A DNA stretch of 64,000 nt from Metabacillus niabensis (GCF_020524345.1 NZ_JAIVLH010000010.1:124001-188000); one strand, 5' to 3'. Counted from the stretch's first letter, positions 20,535 to 29,793 are shown. The notes: generated from the letters alone by a model not told the origin. A program made the numbers and translations.

Positions 20535-20637
20535 AAGGAAATCTATAATTTTGTACTTCGTTTTGGTACCTATCTCCAGGCGCCATAGGCTTATGCTTGT
20601 CGCCGAATGCTTAGCGCCTTGCGTTTTTCTTACGTAT
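20535..20637. repeat. Dispersed intergenic repeat, family A (diverged copy)
   Basis: Shares CTATAATTTTGTACTT, a CTCCAGGCGCC block and a terminal GCGCCTTGCG-TTTTTCTTA with the copies near 25.4, 31.8 and 43.8 kb. It is GC-richer than its surroundings. Confidence 0.5.
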
Positions 20638-20706
20638 TTATTTTTCTTTCCCACTCTATTATGATATGATTACACATTGATAAAAGATAGCTATGGAGGA
20701 AATAAC

Positions 20707-21852
20707 ATGTTGTATCTAGACAACAGTGCAACAACAAAACCTTATAAAGATGTCCTTTCAACTTACATGAAAGTGACAGAAGATTATTTTGCAAATCCTT
20801 CTTCAATCCATAGATTAGGGAGTAAAGCTGAAGCTTTATTGGTTCAATCAAGAAAACAAGTTGCGGGCTTATTAAATGTTTTGGACGAAGAGATCATTTT
20901 TACTTCAGGTGGAACAGAGGGAAATAATCTAGCAATAAAGGGTGCTGCATTCGCATATAAGCACAAGGGCAACCATTTAATCACATCTGTTATCGAACAT
21001 CCATCTGTTTTAGAAGCGTTTAAACAATTAGAAGCCATTCATGGTTTTCAGGTAACATATTTAGAGGTAGATGAAAATGGACGAGTATCTGTTGATGAGT
21101 TGAAAGAAGCTTTACAGGAAAATACGATTCTTGTTTCTGTTATGCATGTACATAATGAAATAGGAATGATTCAACCAATTGAACAGATTGGAAAGATAAT
21201 TAAGCAATACTCAAATGCTATTTTCCATGTTGACTATGTACAGGGTGTAACAAAGGTGCCCTTGAATTTTTATGGAGCCGGCATTGATTTATGTACGATT
21301 TCAGGACATAAATTTCATAGCCTAAATGGTACTGGTGCTTTATTTGTGCGAAAGGGGATTCAATTAGTGCCCCTATTTTCTGGGGGGGCTCAAGAGCTAC
21401 AATTAAGATCAGGTACTGAAAGCTTAGCTGGAATTGTATCAATGACAAAAGCATTAAGGATGTCTATGGATAAAGCAAACCGACAGATTGAATGTCTATT
21501 TGAAACACATAAGAAATTAAGATCTGAATTAACAAAAATAGATGGTGTTAAAGTAAATACTCCAGAGGAATTTTATGCACCGCATATTTTGAATTTTTCA
21601 GTACCGGCATTAAAATCAGAAGTTCTCATTCATTTTTTTGGAGAGAACAATATATTTGTATCAACAACATCAGCTTGTTCATCAAGAAATAAAAAGATAA
21701 GTCAGGCATTGCTTTCGATGAATAAGAGCGAAGACATTGCTAAATCAGCAATTAGGATTAGTTTATCACTTGATCACAATGAGGCCATTATTGATCCTTT
21801 TGTGACAACACTTACAAAAGGAATAGAAAAACTAACGAAAGTTATGAGGTAG
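20707..21852 (+). CDS. nifZ: Cysteine desulfurase NifZ
   Basis: PLP enzyme that removes sulfur from cysteine to supply ThiI for 4-thiouridine in tRNA. From the ATG at 20707 (GGAGG 9 bases upstream) it has 381 residues, opening MLYLDNSATTKPY. The PLP lysine lies in TISGHKFHSLNGTGALFVRKG, and the catalytic cysteine loop is STTSACSSRNK (near 325). The four-base gap to thiI marks a two-gene operon. Confidence 0.95.
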   Translation: MLYLDNSATTKPYKDVLSTYMKVTEDYFANPSSIHRLGSKAEALLVQSRKQVAGLLNVLDEEIIFTSGGTEGNNLAIKGAAFAYKHKGNHLITSVIEHPSVLEAFKQLEAIHGFQVTYLEVDENGRVSVDELKEALQENTILVSVMHVHNEIGMIQPIEQIGKIIKQYSNAIFHVDYVQGVTKVPLNFYGAGIDLCTISGHKFHSLNGTGALFVRKGIQLVPLFSGGAQELQLRSGTESLAGIVSMTKALRMSMDKANRQIECLFETHKKLRSELTKIDGVKVNTPEEFYAPHILNFSVPALKSEVLIHFFGENNIFVSTTSACSSRNKKISQALLSMNKSEDIAKSAIRISLSLDHNEAIIDPFVTTLTKGIEKLTKVMR

Positions 21853-21856
21853 AAAA

Positions 21857-23056
21857 ATGGAATTTGATCACATATTAATTCGATTTGGGGAAATATCTAC
21901 TAAGGGAAGAAATAGAAAGAAGTTTGTTGATCGTTTGAAAAAAAATATAAAAGAAGTTCTCAATCAATTTCCTAGCTTAACCTATGAAGGTACAAGAGAT
22001 CGATTATATATTCATTTGAATAATGAGCAGCATGAAGAAATTGTGGAGAAGCTTAAACTTGTATTCGGCATTCAATCGTTTAGTTTAGCTATTAAATGTA
22101 AAAGTGAAATAACGGATATAAAAGAAATGGCGTTAAAAGCTGTGAAAAGTATATATAAATCGAATGATACGTTTAAAGTAACGGCTAAAAGAGCTGATAA
22201 GCAATTTCCGTTGGATACAAATGAGCTTAATTATCAGATTGGAAGTCACATATTAATTCATACTGAAAATTTAACGGTAGATGTAAAAAAACCGGATATA
22301 AATGTCCGAGTTGAAGTTCGTGCTGAGGCTACTTATATTACTTGCTATGATTTCAAAGGTGCTGGTGGACTGCCTGTTGGCTCAGGTGGAAAGGCTATTC
22401 TGTTATTATCAGGTGGAATTGATAGTCCGGTTGCAGGCTATTTATCATTAAAAAGAGGTGTAGAACTGGAAGTTGTTCATTTTTTCAGTCCGCCGTATAC
22501 GAGTGAACGTGCAAAACAAAAGGTAATCGATCTAACAAAAGAATTAACGGCATATGGTGGGAAAATTAAACTTCATATCGTTCCTTTTACAATGATTCAA
22601 GAAAAAATTCAGGAACAAGTTCCGGAAAATTATACAATGACATCTACTCGTAGAATGATGGTGAAGATTGCTGACCAACTCAGACAAAAGCAGCAAGCGT
22701 TAGCGCTTATAACAGGTGAAAGTCTAGGGCAGGTAGCAAGTCAAACCCTTGAAAGCATGGTGGCAATTAATGATGTGACGAGTACACCAATTTTAAGGCC
22801 GCTTATTACAATGGACAAAACAGAAATCATTGACATTGCCAAAGAAATTCATACACATGATATTTCAATAAGACCATATGAGGACTGCTGTACAATTTTT
22901 ACTCCAGCGAATCCAAAAACAAAACCGAAAGTTGATAAAGTATCGAGATTTGAAAGTTTTGTGGACTTTGATGAGCTTGTCTCACAAGCGGTGAATAATG
23001 TTGAAACTTTAACTATATCAGAAAATCAAAAAGATGAATTTGAAGATTTATTTTAA
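21857..23056 (+). CDS. thiI: tRNA 4-thiouridine synthase ThiI
   Basis: Adenylates U8 of tRNA and inserts sulfur. The 399 residues show a ferredoxin-like/THUMP region (about 1-165) and a PP-loop ATPase (LLLSGGIDSPVAGYLSLKRG, about 183-200). It lacks the C-terminal rhodanese domain of the enterobacterial enzyme, which is the usual Gram-positive form that works with NifZ. It is directly behind nifZ. Confidence 0.96.
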   Translation: MEFDHILIRFGEISTKGRNRKKFVDRLKKNIKEVLNQFPSLTYEGTRDRLYIHLNNEQHEEIVEKLKLVFGIQSFSLAIKCKSEITDIKEMALKAVKSIYKSNDTFKVTAKRADKQFPLDTNELNYQIGSHILIHTENLTVDVKKPDINVRVEVRAEATYITCYDFKGAGGLPVGSGGKAILLLSGGIDSPVAGYLSLKRGVELEVVHFFSPPYTSERAKQKVIDLTKELTAYGGKIKLHIVPFTMIQEKIQEQVPENYTMTSTRRMMVKIADQLRQKQQALALITGESLGQVASQTLESMVAINDVTSTPILRPLITMDKTEIIDIAKEIHTHDISIRPYEDCCTIFTPANPKTKPKVDKVSRFESFVDFDELVSQAVNNVETLTISENQKDEFEDLF

Positions 23057-23123
23057 ATTTGCAGCTATCTAGAGGAGCATGGAAAACAAACGATATTTTG
23101 TGAAGAATTACCAAAAAAAAGAT

Positions 23124-23153
23124 GAATGAAGCCATGTGTATTTACACATTCTA
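23124..23153 (+). promoter_or_regulatory. SigG-type promoter of the ssp gene
   Basis: GAATG (23124-23128), an 18-base spacer, CATTCTA (23147-23153). Both boxes match the SigG consensus I use (GHATR / CATNHTA) at every fixed position, and the ATG follows 22 bases on. This fits forespore expression. Confidence 0.75.
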
Positions 23154-23175
23154 TACTCACAAGGAGGTGATACAC

Positions 23176-23391
23176 ATGGCACAAAACAGCGGTTCAAACA
23201 GCTCAAACCAACTAGTTGTACCTGGTGCTGCACAAGCTATCGACCAAATGAAGTATGAAATTGCTTCTGAATTTGGTGTAAACTTAGGACCAGAAACAAC
23301 TTCACGCGCTAACGGTTCTGTTGGTGGTGAAATCACAAAACGTTTAGTTTCTTTTGCTCAACAACAAATGAGCGGTTCTTACCAAAAATAA
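23176..23391 (+). CDS. Alpha/beta-type small acid-soluble spore protein
   Basis: DNA-coating protein of the dormant spore, degraded by the GPR protease at germination. The true start is the ATG at 23176 behind AAGGAGGTG; an upstream in-frame ATG lies inside the SigG promoter. The 71 residues carry the family signatures ([21 protein letters not shown], then [22 protein letters not shown]); EIASEF is the GPR cleavage zone. Closest to SspA/SspB-type; the exact paralogue cannot be told. It follows thiI, as sspA does in B. subtilis. Confidence 0.96.
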   Translation: MAQNSGSNSSNQLVVPGAAQAIDQMKYEIASEFGVNLGPETTSRANGSVGGEITKRLVSFAQQQMSGSYQK

Positions 23392-23411
23392 TAGAATAAA
23401 CATGGCTACTA

Positions 23412-23437
23412 AGGGTGGGGGGAACCCCACTCTTTTC
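23412..23437 (+). terminator. ssp terminator
   Basis: AAGGGTGGGG / CCCCACTCTTTT stem with a GGAA loop. Confidence 0.75.
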
Positions 23438-23487
23438 CTGTTCAAGTGTCCAACTCTACCGCAAATGAGTAAAGGGAGGTACATAAT

Positions 23488-23625
23488 ATGACGAGAGATG
23501 ACCGTGAAAACATCGCAGAAGACGGTGAAAGAGAGCATCAACAAAGATTAGAAAAAAGTAGAAAACAAGAAAGAAAAAGAAGAAATGAGCCGAAAAACGC
23601 GAAACAAGCAAATGAACAGAGTTAA
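23488..23625 (+). CDS. 45-residue highly charged protein of unknown function
   Basis: ATG at 23488 with AAAGGGAGGT 8 bases upstream. The product MTRDDRENIAEDGEREHQQR... has about half its residues charged, no hydrophobic segment, and a basic stretch in the second half (KSRKQERKRRNEPKN). A clear terminator follows (23633-23655). The strong ribosome site and terminator support a real gene. The position behind an ssp gene hints at a sporulation link, but no sporulation promoter is obvious. I do not recognise the family. Confidence 0.65.
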   Translation: MTRDDRENIAEDGEREHQQRLEKSRKQERKRRNEPKNAKQANEQS

Positions 23626-23632
23626 TACTTAC

Positions 23633-23655
23633 AAACAGACCCTCATAAGGTCTGT
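23633..23655 (+). terminator. Terminator of the 45-residue ORF
   Basis: ACAGACC / GGTCTGT stem with a CTCATAA loop and a T-run. Confidence 0.8.
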
Positions 23656-23773
23656 TTTTTGCATAATGTAATACTAGGGGCGTATATATTAGCATGCTTT
23701 TCTTTCATAAGATTTAAAAAGTTATATTTATTAGGTATAATATGTATGTATGATCCAAGAAGGAGGGGGAAGT

Positions 23774-25357
23774 ATGGTAAGAGAAGAGCTTCTTGCACCA
23801 ACCATTTATAATTTAGTAGAAGAAATAGAACAGTATTCTAAAGACGTTACAAAGGTAGCTTTAAAATGGGAAAATGAATCAGGTGAGACAAGTGAGATTA
23901 CCTATAATTCACTAATGAAAAGAGTAAATCAGATTGGAAACGCTTTCGTGAGCGAAGGGCTAAAGCAAGGTGATAAAGTTCTTGTGGTGATCCCTAGAGT
24001 TATTGATGCATATGCCGTTTATTTAGGAGCCTTAAAGGCAGGGTTAGTCGTTATTCCCAGCTCTGAAATGTTACGTACAAAGGATTTACAATATCGTATA
24101 ACACATGGTGATGTAAAAGCTATTGTAAGCTATGGTTTATATACAGGTGAGTTTAAAGGTATAAAAGAATATGATTCAATTAAAAAGTTTGTCATTCATG
24201 GATCTGAGCAGGATTGGATTTCTTTAGAACAACTGTTAAACACGCAAAGTACAGATATGGAAATGGTAAAAACAGAATCCTCGAGCATGGCATTTATCTC
24301 CTATACTTCAGGAACTACAGGAAATCCTAAAGGAGTTGTCCATACACATGGCTGGGCTTTTGCACATTTAAGAACGGCTGCTAAAAACTGGCTAAGTATT
24401 AAAGAGGAAGATGTTGTTTGGGCAACTGCAGGACCTGGTTGGCAGAAGTGGGTGTGGAGTCCCTTTTTATCCGTTCTTGGGAGTGGAGCAACAGGTTTAA
24501 TTTATCATGGTAAATTTAATCCGGAAAAATATCTCCAACTTCTTGATAACTACGCTGTTAATGTTTTATGTTGTACTCCAACTGAATATCGCTTAATGGC
24601 AAAGGTTGAAAACCTTGAGAATTATTCACTTTCTACTTTACATAGTGCCGTTTCTGCGGGGGAGCCGTTAAATCGTGAGGTAATTGAGACTTTTGAGAAG
24701 TATTTCAATGTACAAGTTAGAGACGGTTATGGCCAAACAGAAAATACATTATTAGTTGGTGTGATGAAAGGAATGGATATAAAACCAGGTTCTATGGGGA
24801 AACCAACACCTGGAAATGATGTGAAAATTATTGATGATGAAAGCAATATTTGTAAGGTTGGAGAAGTTGGAGATATTGCTGTGCATCGTGATACCCCAGC
24901 TCTATTCAAAGAGTACTATAAAGACTTTGAACGAACAACGATGCAATTTAGAGGGGATTATTATGTAACAGGAGATCGTGCAAAAATGGATGAAGACGGA
25001 TACTTCTGGTTTGAAGGCAGAAGTGATGATATTATTATTAGTTCAGGATACACGATCGGACCATTTGAAGTGGAAGATGCGCTTGTAAAGCATCCATATG
25101 TAAAAGAATGTGCAGTAGTTGCTAGTCCTGATGAAGTAAGAGGAAATATAGTTAAGGCTTATGTTGTGTTAAGAAATCCATCTTTATCTGAACAAAAGGA
25201 AATGACTAAAACCCTGCAGGATCATGTCAAGACTCTAACAGCCCCATATAAATATCCTCGTGAAATAGAATTTGTCGAAGATCTACCGAAAACGACGTCT
25301 GGTAAAATTCGACGGGTTGTTCTAAGAGAAAGAGAGTTCCAGCTAAAACAAGGATAA
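23774..25357 (+). CDS. ytcI: AMP-forming acyl-CoA synthetase, YtcI-like
   Basis: ANL-superfamily ligase, probably for short- or medium-chain acids; the substrate is not evident. The ATG at 23774 is preceded by AAGGAGGGGG, giving 527 residues; an earlier ATG at 23750 lacks a site. Motifs: ISYTSGTTGNPKGVVHTHGW (about 183-202), DGYGQTEN, TGDRAKMDEDGYFWFEGRSDDII and the C-terminal PKTTSGKIRR. The SGK lysine (K511) is the position subject to acetylation in this superfamily. A terminator follows. Confidence 0.88.
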   Translation: MVREELLAPTIYNLVEEIEQYSKDVTKVALKWENESGETSEITYNSLMKRVNQIGNAFVSEGLKQGDKVLVVIPRVIDAYAVYLGALKAGLVVIPSSEMLRTKDLQYRITHGDVKAIVSYGLYTGEFKGIKEYDSIKKFVIHGSEQDWISLEQLLNTQSTDMEMVKTESSSMAFISYTSGTTGNPKGVVHTHGWAFAHLRTAAKNWLSIKEEDVVWATAGPGWQKWVWSPFLSVLGSGATGLIYHGKFNPEKYLQLLDNYAVNVLCCTPTEYRLMAKVENLENYSLSTLHSAVSAGEPLNREVIETFEKYFNVQVRDGYGQTENTLLVGVMKGMDIKPGSMGKPTPGNDVKIIDDESNICKVGEVGDIAVHRDTPALFKEYYKDFERTTMQFRGDYYVTGDRAKMDEDGYFWFEGRSDDIIISSGYTIGPFEVEDALVKHPYVKECAVVASPDEVRGNIVKAYVVLRNPSLSEQKEMTKTLQDHVKTLTAPYKYPREIEFVEDLPKTTSGKIRRVVLREREFQLKQG

Positions 25358-25368
25358 TAAGAAAAACT

Positions 25369-25397
25369 AAACCGAGAGGCTTTTCTCGGTTTTTTTA
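25369..25397 (+). terminator. ytcI terminator
   Basis: AAACCGAGA / TCTCGGTTT stem with a T-run. Confidence 0.85.
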
Positions 25398-25404
25398 TGT
25401 GCTT

Positions 25405-25566
25405 AGGAAACTATAAAATTCTTTGAACTGTGAAGTGCTCGACATCCAGCTCCAGCCCCTAGCCCCTCGAGGTCATAAGCCGCAAGTGAAATGAAGACAA
25501 ATAACGCCTTCTATTCACTTGCGTCTTATTTGCCCTAGGCTGATCAAGGCGCTTGCGCTTTTGTTC
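25405..25566. repeat. Dispersed intergenic repeat, family A
   Basis: Best-preserved copy in the window: an AT-rich head CTATAAAATTC, CCAGCTCCAGCCCCTAG, a perfect 10-base inverted repeat CGCAAGTGAA / TTCACTTGCG (25481-25490, 25514-25523), then CCTAGGCTGATCAAGGCGC and TTGCGCTTTTG. The tail is shared almost exactly with the copy at 43.8 kb. Confidence 0.7.
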
Positions 25567-25623
25567 CTTAAGTTAATAATATGCTACTATTATGAATAGA
25601 GTATGACCTTGGAGGGATAGACT

Positions 25624-27213
25624 GTGGGCATATTATGGTATGGAGGCAAAATATATACACTTGAAAACGAAGGAGATACGGTACAAGCTGTTTTGACCAA
25701 GGAAGGTGAAATTGCAGCCACTGGGAACCCTGAATATCTCAGGGAGACATTTCATAAAGAAATAACAAATGAACATAATCTACAAGGTAATACGATGATA
25801 CCAGGATTAGTTGATAGCCATATGCATTTAATTGGCCATGGGGAAAAGCTGTTAAGATTGGACTTTTCAAAAATAAAGAGTTCTGCTGAAATGCTTAATA
25901 TGATAAAGAAAAGAGTCAGGGAAGTACCCGAGGGTAGGTGGATAATTGGAGAAGGTTGGAATGAACATCAATTAGAGGAAAACAAAATTCTTCATAGAAC
26001 GGAACTGGACGAGGCAGCACCAAATCACCCTGTTATGCTAAGACGAATATGCCGGCATGCACTACTTGCCAATTCAAAAGCTTTACAACTCGCGAATATT
26101 TCCAAGGAAACAATTGATCCTGCCGGAGGAGTTATTGTTAGAGAGGGGAATAATCATCCAACAGGCTATTTACTTGATAATGCTCAGGATATGATATTAA
26201 ATATAGCGCCATTTCCAACGTTGGATGAAATTCAATATGCTCTAGAAACCTCAATAAAAGATTGTTATAAAAAAGGTCTGGTTGGTGGACATACTGAAGA
26301 TCTTTCTTATTATGGTAGTTTGGAAAATACTTTAAAAGCATACGAAAATGTTGTGAAAAAAGGACTGAAGTTTCGAAGTCATTTATTAGTTCATCATCAC
26401 GTAGTGGATGAATTTCATCTTAGAAAAAGAGAGCATGGTCCATTTATAGAATTTGGTGCGATGAAAATTTTTGCGGATGGAGCATTAGGGGGCAGAACGG
26501 CCCTATTAAGCTTCCCTTATAAAGATGATCCATCAACATCAGGGGTGGCTATACATCCAAAGGAAGATCTAGAGGAATTAATTAAAAAAGCAAGAAAATT
26601 TAAAATGGAAGTTGCTGTTCATGCAATCGGTGATTTAGCTTTTGAATGGATTCTCGAATTAATTGAAAAGCATCCGCCTGGTGATAGTCAACATGATCGT
26701 CTTATTCATGCTCAAATTTTAAGAGAGGAATTGATCGAAAAAGCCAAATCACTACCTATTATACTTGATATTCAACCTCGTTTTGTTGGGAGTGATTTTC
26801 CATGGGTGATAGATCGGATTGGAAAAGAGTATTTAAAAACTTGTTATGCATGGAAAACTCTCATAGACTCAGGGATTCCTTGTGCAGGAGGTTCTGATGC
26901 CCCTATTGAGCCTGTTGATCCAATACTCGGAATTTACGCTGCAGTGACAAGGAAAAGTGATTACGAAAACTCGGGGAAATCCTATATGCCAGATCAAAAG
27001 CTTAGTGTTTTTGAAGCGGTAGAATTATATACAAAAGGCAGTGCCTATGCTGTTCACAAAGAAAATAAACAAGGGAAGATACTCCCGGGGTATGCTGCTG
27101 ATTTTACCATTTTTGATCAAAATATTTTTGCAATAGATACGGAAGAATTACTAGATACAAATGTTGTCATGACCGTTGTTGATGGTGACATAATGTATAA
27201 AAGGGGACAGTGA
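25624..27213 (+). CDS. ytcJ: Metal-dependent amidohydrolase (amidohydrolase family 3), YtcJ-like
   Basis: 529 residues from a GTG start with TTGGAGGG 8 bases upstream. It has the amidohydrolase metal motif GLVDSHMHLIGHGEK (about 60-74), internal VAVHAIGDLA and GGSDAPIEPVDP, and a C-terminal beta-sandwich segment (PGYAADFTIFDQ). Such enzymes hydrolyse N-substituted amide or formamide-like substrates; the substrate here is unknown. It converges on nadK. Context (ytcI, ytdI) matches B. subtilis. Confidence 0.88.
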   Translation: MGILWYGGKIYTLENEGDTVQAVLTKEGEIAATGNPEYLRETFHKEITNEHNLQGNTMIPGLVDSHMHLIGHGEKLLRLDFSKIKSSAEMLNMIKKRVREVPEGRWIIGEGWNEHQLEENKILHRTELDEAAPNHPVMLRRICRHALLANSKALQLANISKETIDPAGGVIVREGNNHPTGYLLDNAQDMILNIAPFPTLDEIQYALETSIKDCYKKGLVGGHTEDLSYYGSLENTLKAYENVVKKGLKFRSHLLVHHHVVDEFHLRKREHGPFIEFGAMKIFADGALGGRTALLSFPYKDDPSTSGVAIHPKEDLEELIKKARKFKMEVAVHAIGDLAFEWILELIEKHPPGDSQHDRLIHAQILREELIEKAKSLPIILDIQPRFVGSDFPWVIDRIGKEYLKTCYAWKTLIDSGIPCAGGSDAPIEPVDPILGIYAAVTRKSDYENSGKSYMPDQKLSVFEAVELYTKGSAYAVHKENKQGKILPGYAADFTIFDQNIFAIDTEELLDTNVVMTVVDGDIMYKRGQ

Positions 27214-27231
27214 AAACTGGCCCCTTCTTCC
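27203..27231. terminator. Hairpin over the ytcJ stop
   Basis: GGGGACAGT / ACTGGCCCC, an imperfect stem with a GAAA loop and a weak TTCTT tail, lying between convergent genes. Confidence 0.4.
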
Positions 27232-27239
27232 AAATTTAC

Positions 27240-28040
27240 TTACAAAAACGTTCTTTTTACTTTTTCCCAGAATGAGTTATCCTTCAACTTAACTGTTTTA
27301 ATCGGGAGCTCACTTAGACTATATTCAAGCTGCTGTACATGACGAATACTAAGTGCTTCGTTATCAATACCGATCACCGGGTAATCGTTTCCATCCTGAA
27401 CAACTTTAAGAGTTAATTTTCGTTTATCACTCAAAATAAAAGAAGAACCTAAGGTACGGTATAAATTGTTATTTAAAGATGCCAGTTCACTAACTTGTAA
27501 GCATGGTAGCATAGGATCAACCACTGCTCCATTTACTGATTTGTTATAAGCAGTACTACCGGTTGGTGTAGAGATTAACATCCCGTCACCCCTAAATGTT
27601 TCGAAATGAAGATCATCAATAAAGACATCAATAACAAACGTTTTAATAATACTTGAGCGGATGGAACATTCATTTAAACATTTGAATGTAGTGTTATTGT
27701 CAATTTTCACTTCTAAAACAGGATATCTTCTAACTTCAATTTGAGATTCATTCATTGCTTGAAGCATTTTCTCCCGATCATCAAGATGGAAATCACAATA
27801 TAGACTCAATGTATCATCCACACCAATTCCTACATATAAACAATCTGCTCTGAAATTTGTTTTTCTAACAGATTGAAGAAAGGCACCATCCCCGCCAATA
27901 CTGACAATGATGTTCGCAATTTTATGATCTTCTACGACTTGAAAATCTCTTTCTCTTGCGAAATTGATCAATGATTGAATTTTATCAATCGTGCTTTCAT
28001 CTTTTTTGTAATAAAAATAAACATTTCGACGGTCTGACAT
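27240..28040 (-). CDS. ytdI: NAD kinase (second type, YtdI/NadK2)
   Basis: Phosphorylates NAD to NADP. The 266 residues include the kinase signature IVSIGGDGAFLQSVRKT (GGDG near 50-53), a downstream conserved LNECSIRSS and the glycine-rich FRGDGMLISTPTGSTAYNKS. It is of the size and context of B. subtilis YtdI, one of two NAD kinases there. AAGGAGG precedes the ATG. It is divergent from sppA. Confidence 0.94.
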   Translation of the reverse strand: MSDRRNVYFYYKKDESTIDKIQSLINFARERDFQVVEDHKIANIIVSIGGDGAFLQSVRKTNFRADCLYVGIGVDDTLSLYCDFHLDDREKMLQAMNESQIEVRRYPVLEVKIDNNTTFKCLNECSIRSSIIKTFVIDVFIDDLHFETFRGDGMLISTPTGSTAYNKSVNGAVVDPMLPCLQVSELASLNNNLYRTLGSSFILSDKRKLTLKVVQDGNDYPVIGIDNEALSIRHVQQLEYSLSELPIKTVKLKDNSFWEKVKRTFL

Positions 28041-28145
28041 AGTGAATCCTCCTTATATATGTATACCTCCACTTTTTTCCTGGAAGATGGTACAATACTT
28101 TATGTTGTTTAGTTTACCACTTTTGCACGATTAAATGTTTGATTC

Positions 28146-28176
28146 TGCTAGAATAAAACATATTGAAATTCTAGCA
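28146..28176. repeat. Inverted repeat upstream of sppA
   Basis: TGCTAGAAT and ATTCTAGCA are perfect 9-base arms separated by 13 bases, ending 24 bases before the sppA ATG. It could be an operator or an RNA hairpin close to the ribosome site. Confidence 0.6.
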
Positions 28177-28199
28177 AAGATTAGGGAGGTAGAAAAAAG

Positions 28200-29204
28200 A
28201 TGAATGGTAAACGGTGGGGAGCAATTGCTATAGCTGGGGTTTTATTTGTATTTTCCATCATTATAAGCTCGACAATGATGTTTTTAAATCAAAGTGAAAT
28301 GTTCTCAGAGGCATTTGCGAGCGGATCAGATTTCTCCGAAGAAGTAATTGAGGAAGGCTCTGAATTTAACAAAATCCTGGTGCTGAATGTTAACGGAGTT
28401 ATTCAAGATACAGGTGAAGATGTTACATCTTTCTTTAGCACCGCTGGCTATCAACACCAAACATTCTTGGATATGGTTGAAGCAGCAGGTGAAGACGATG
28501 CAATAAAAGGGATTATATTACGTGTGAATTCACCAGGCGGTGGAGTAGTTGAAAGTGCTGAAATACATAAAAAACTCTTAGAATTAAAAGAGTCCAGTAA
28601 AAAACCGATTTACGTTTCCATGGGGACACAAGCAGCTTCAGGTGGTTATTATATTTCAACTGCAGGCGATAAAATCTTTGCAGCACCAGATACATTAACT
28701 GGCTCGCTTGGCGTTATTATGCAATCTGTTAATTATGGTGAGCTAGCTGAAAAGTATGGTGTTAAATTTGAAACTATTAAAAGCGGTCCATACAAAGATA
28801 TTTTCTCACCTACACGTGACATGACTGAAGAAGAGAGAAAAATCTTACAAACGATGGTAAATAACGCATATGACGGTTTTGTAGATGTTATTACACAAGG
28901 GCGTTCATTATCCGAAGAAGAGGTTCGTAAGGTTGCAGATGGACGAATCTATGATGGAAGACAAGCAAAGGAAAATAAACTAGTTGATGAATTAGGTTAT
29001 TTTGATGATACTGTGGCGGCAATGAAGAAGGATTTGAAGTTGGAAGATGCGAAAGTCGTTCAATATAGGTCAGCCTTAGGATTTGGGAGCTTCCTTTCTA
29101 TGAGCGCAAGCAAAATATTTAAAGAAGACGCCGAGTTATCAACTCTTCTTCAGCTTTTATCAAATTCAAATTCGCCTAGATTGATGTATTTATATTCTGA
29201 ATAA
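28200..29204 (+). CDS. sppA: Signal peptide peptidase SppA
   Basis: Membrane serine protease with a Ser/Lys dyad that clears remnant signal peptides. 334 residues: one N-terminal membrane segment (about 7-29), then the ClpP-like fold. The catalytic serine is S147 (AASGGYY) and the lysine K199 (SGPYKD), the same numbers as in B. subtilis SppA. GGGAGGT precedes the ATG. yteJ follows 13 bases on as an operon partner. Confidence 0.97.
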   Translation: MNGKRWGAIAIAGVLFVFSIIISSTMMFLNQSEMFSEAFASGSDFSEEVIEEGSEFNKILVLNVNGVIQDTGEDVTSFFSTAGYQHQTFLDMVEAAGEDDAIKGIILRVNSPGGGVVESAEIHKKLLELKESSKKPIYVSMGTQAASGGYYISTAGDKIFAAPDTLTGSLGVIMQSVNYGELAEKYGVKFETIKSGPYKDIFSPTRDMTEEERKILQTMVNNAYDGFVDVITQGRSLSEEEVRKVADGRIYDGRQAKENKLVDELGYFDDTVAAMKKDLKLEDAKVVQYRSALGFGSFLSMSASKIFKEDAELSTLLQLLSNSNSPRLMYLYSE

Positions 29205-29217
29205 GGGGGACTAAAAC

Positions 29218-29769
29218 GTGGACAGTACATTTGAAGGTCCAGAGCAAAATGAATCTGTTGAACAGATGCCTGTAGATAAGAAATCAATCGTTCATTATCC
29301 AAACATGCTTGCTGGGTTTTGGATTCGTTTTTGGGCATATCTAGTAGATTTACTTGTAATAGGAAGCGTAAATCGCATTATCATATATCCCTTATTCAGT
29401 TTTATTGGTTTAGATACCAGCGATTCATTTATTTTCTCTCCAGTTTCCATTGCAACAGCTATTACCTATTTTGCCTATTTTGTCTTTATGACAAAGTTCC
29501 TGAATCAGACTTTAGGTAAAATGATCTTTGGATTGAGGGTCGTATCAAATAATGATACGAGCCTAAACTGGAGTACAATTATATTTAGAGAATTAGTCGG
29601 AAGATATATATCTAAGATGATATGGATCGGCTTCCTTATCGCAGCCTTTACGCCGAAAAAACAAACATTACATGACATTTTTGCAGACACACAAGTCATT
29701 CATGAAAAAGTTTTTTCAAAAGCAGTAAAAGAAGAAACAATTTATAACACAAGTCCTTCTGAAATATAG
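29218..29769 (+). CDS. yteJ: RDD-family membrane protein YteJ (SppI)
   Basis: 183 residues with the RDD hallmark FWIRFWAYLVDLLVIG (about 38-53) and four hydrophobic segments between about 40 and 150. The start is GTG behind AAGGGGG. It is co-transcribed with sppA. B. subtilis YteJ has been reported as an inhibitor of SppA (SppI), and the operon pairing here agrees with that role. Confidence 0.88.
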   Translation: MDSTFEGPEQNESVEQMPVDKKSIVHYPNMLAGFWIRFWAYLVDLLVIGSVNRIIIYPLFSFIGLDTSDSFIFSPVSIATAITYFAYFVFMTKFLNQTLGKMIFGLRVVSNNDTSLNWSTIIFRELVGRYISKMIWIGFLIAAFTPKKQTLHDIFADTQVIHEKVFSKAVKEETIYNTSPSEI

Positions 29770-29793
29770 AAAATACAATTATGTTGTTCTTAG

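Noticed and set aside
23456-23695. 79-codon minus-strand ORF antisense to the 45-residue gene
   Set aside because: Starts within the following gene's leader, has no ribosome site, and crosses the ssp-side terminator; the plus-strand frame is better supported.
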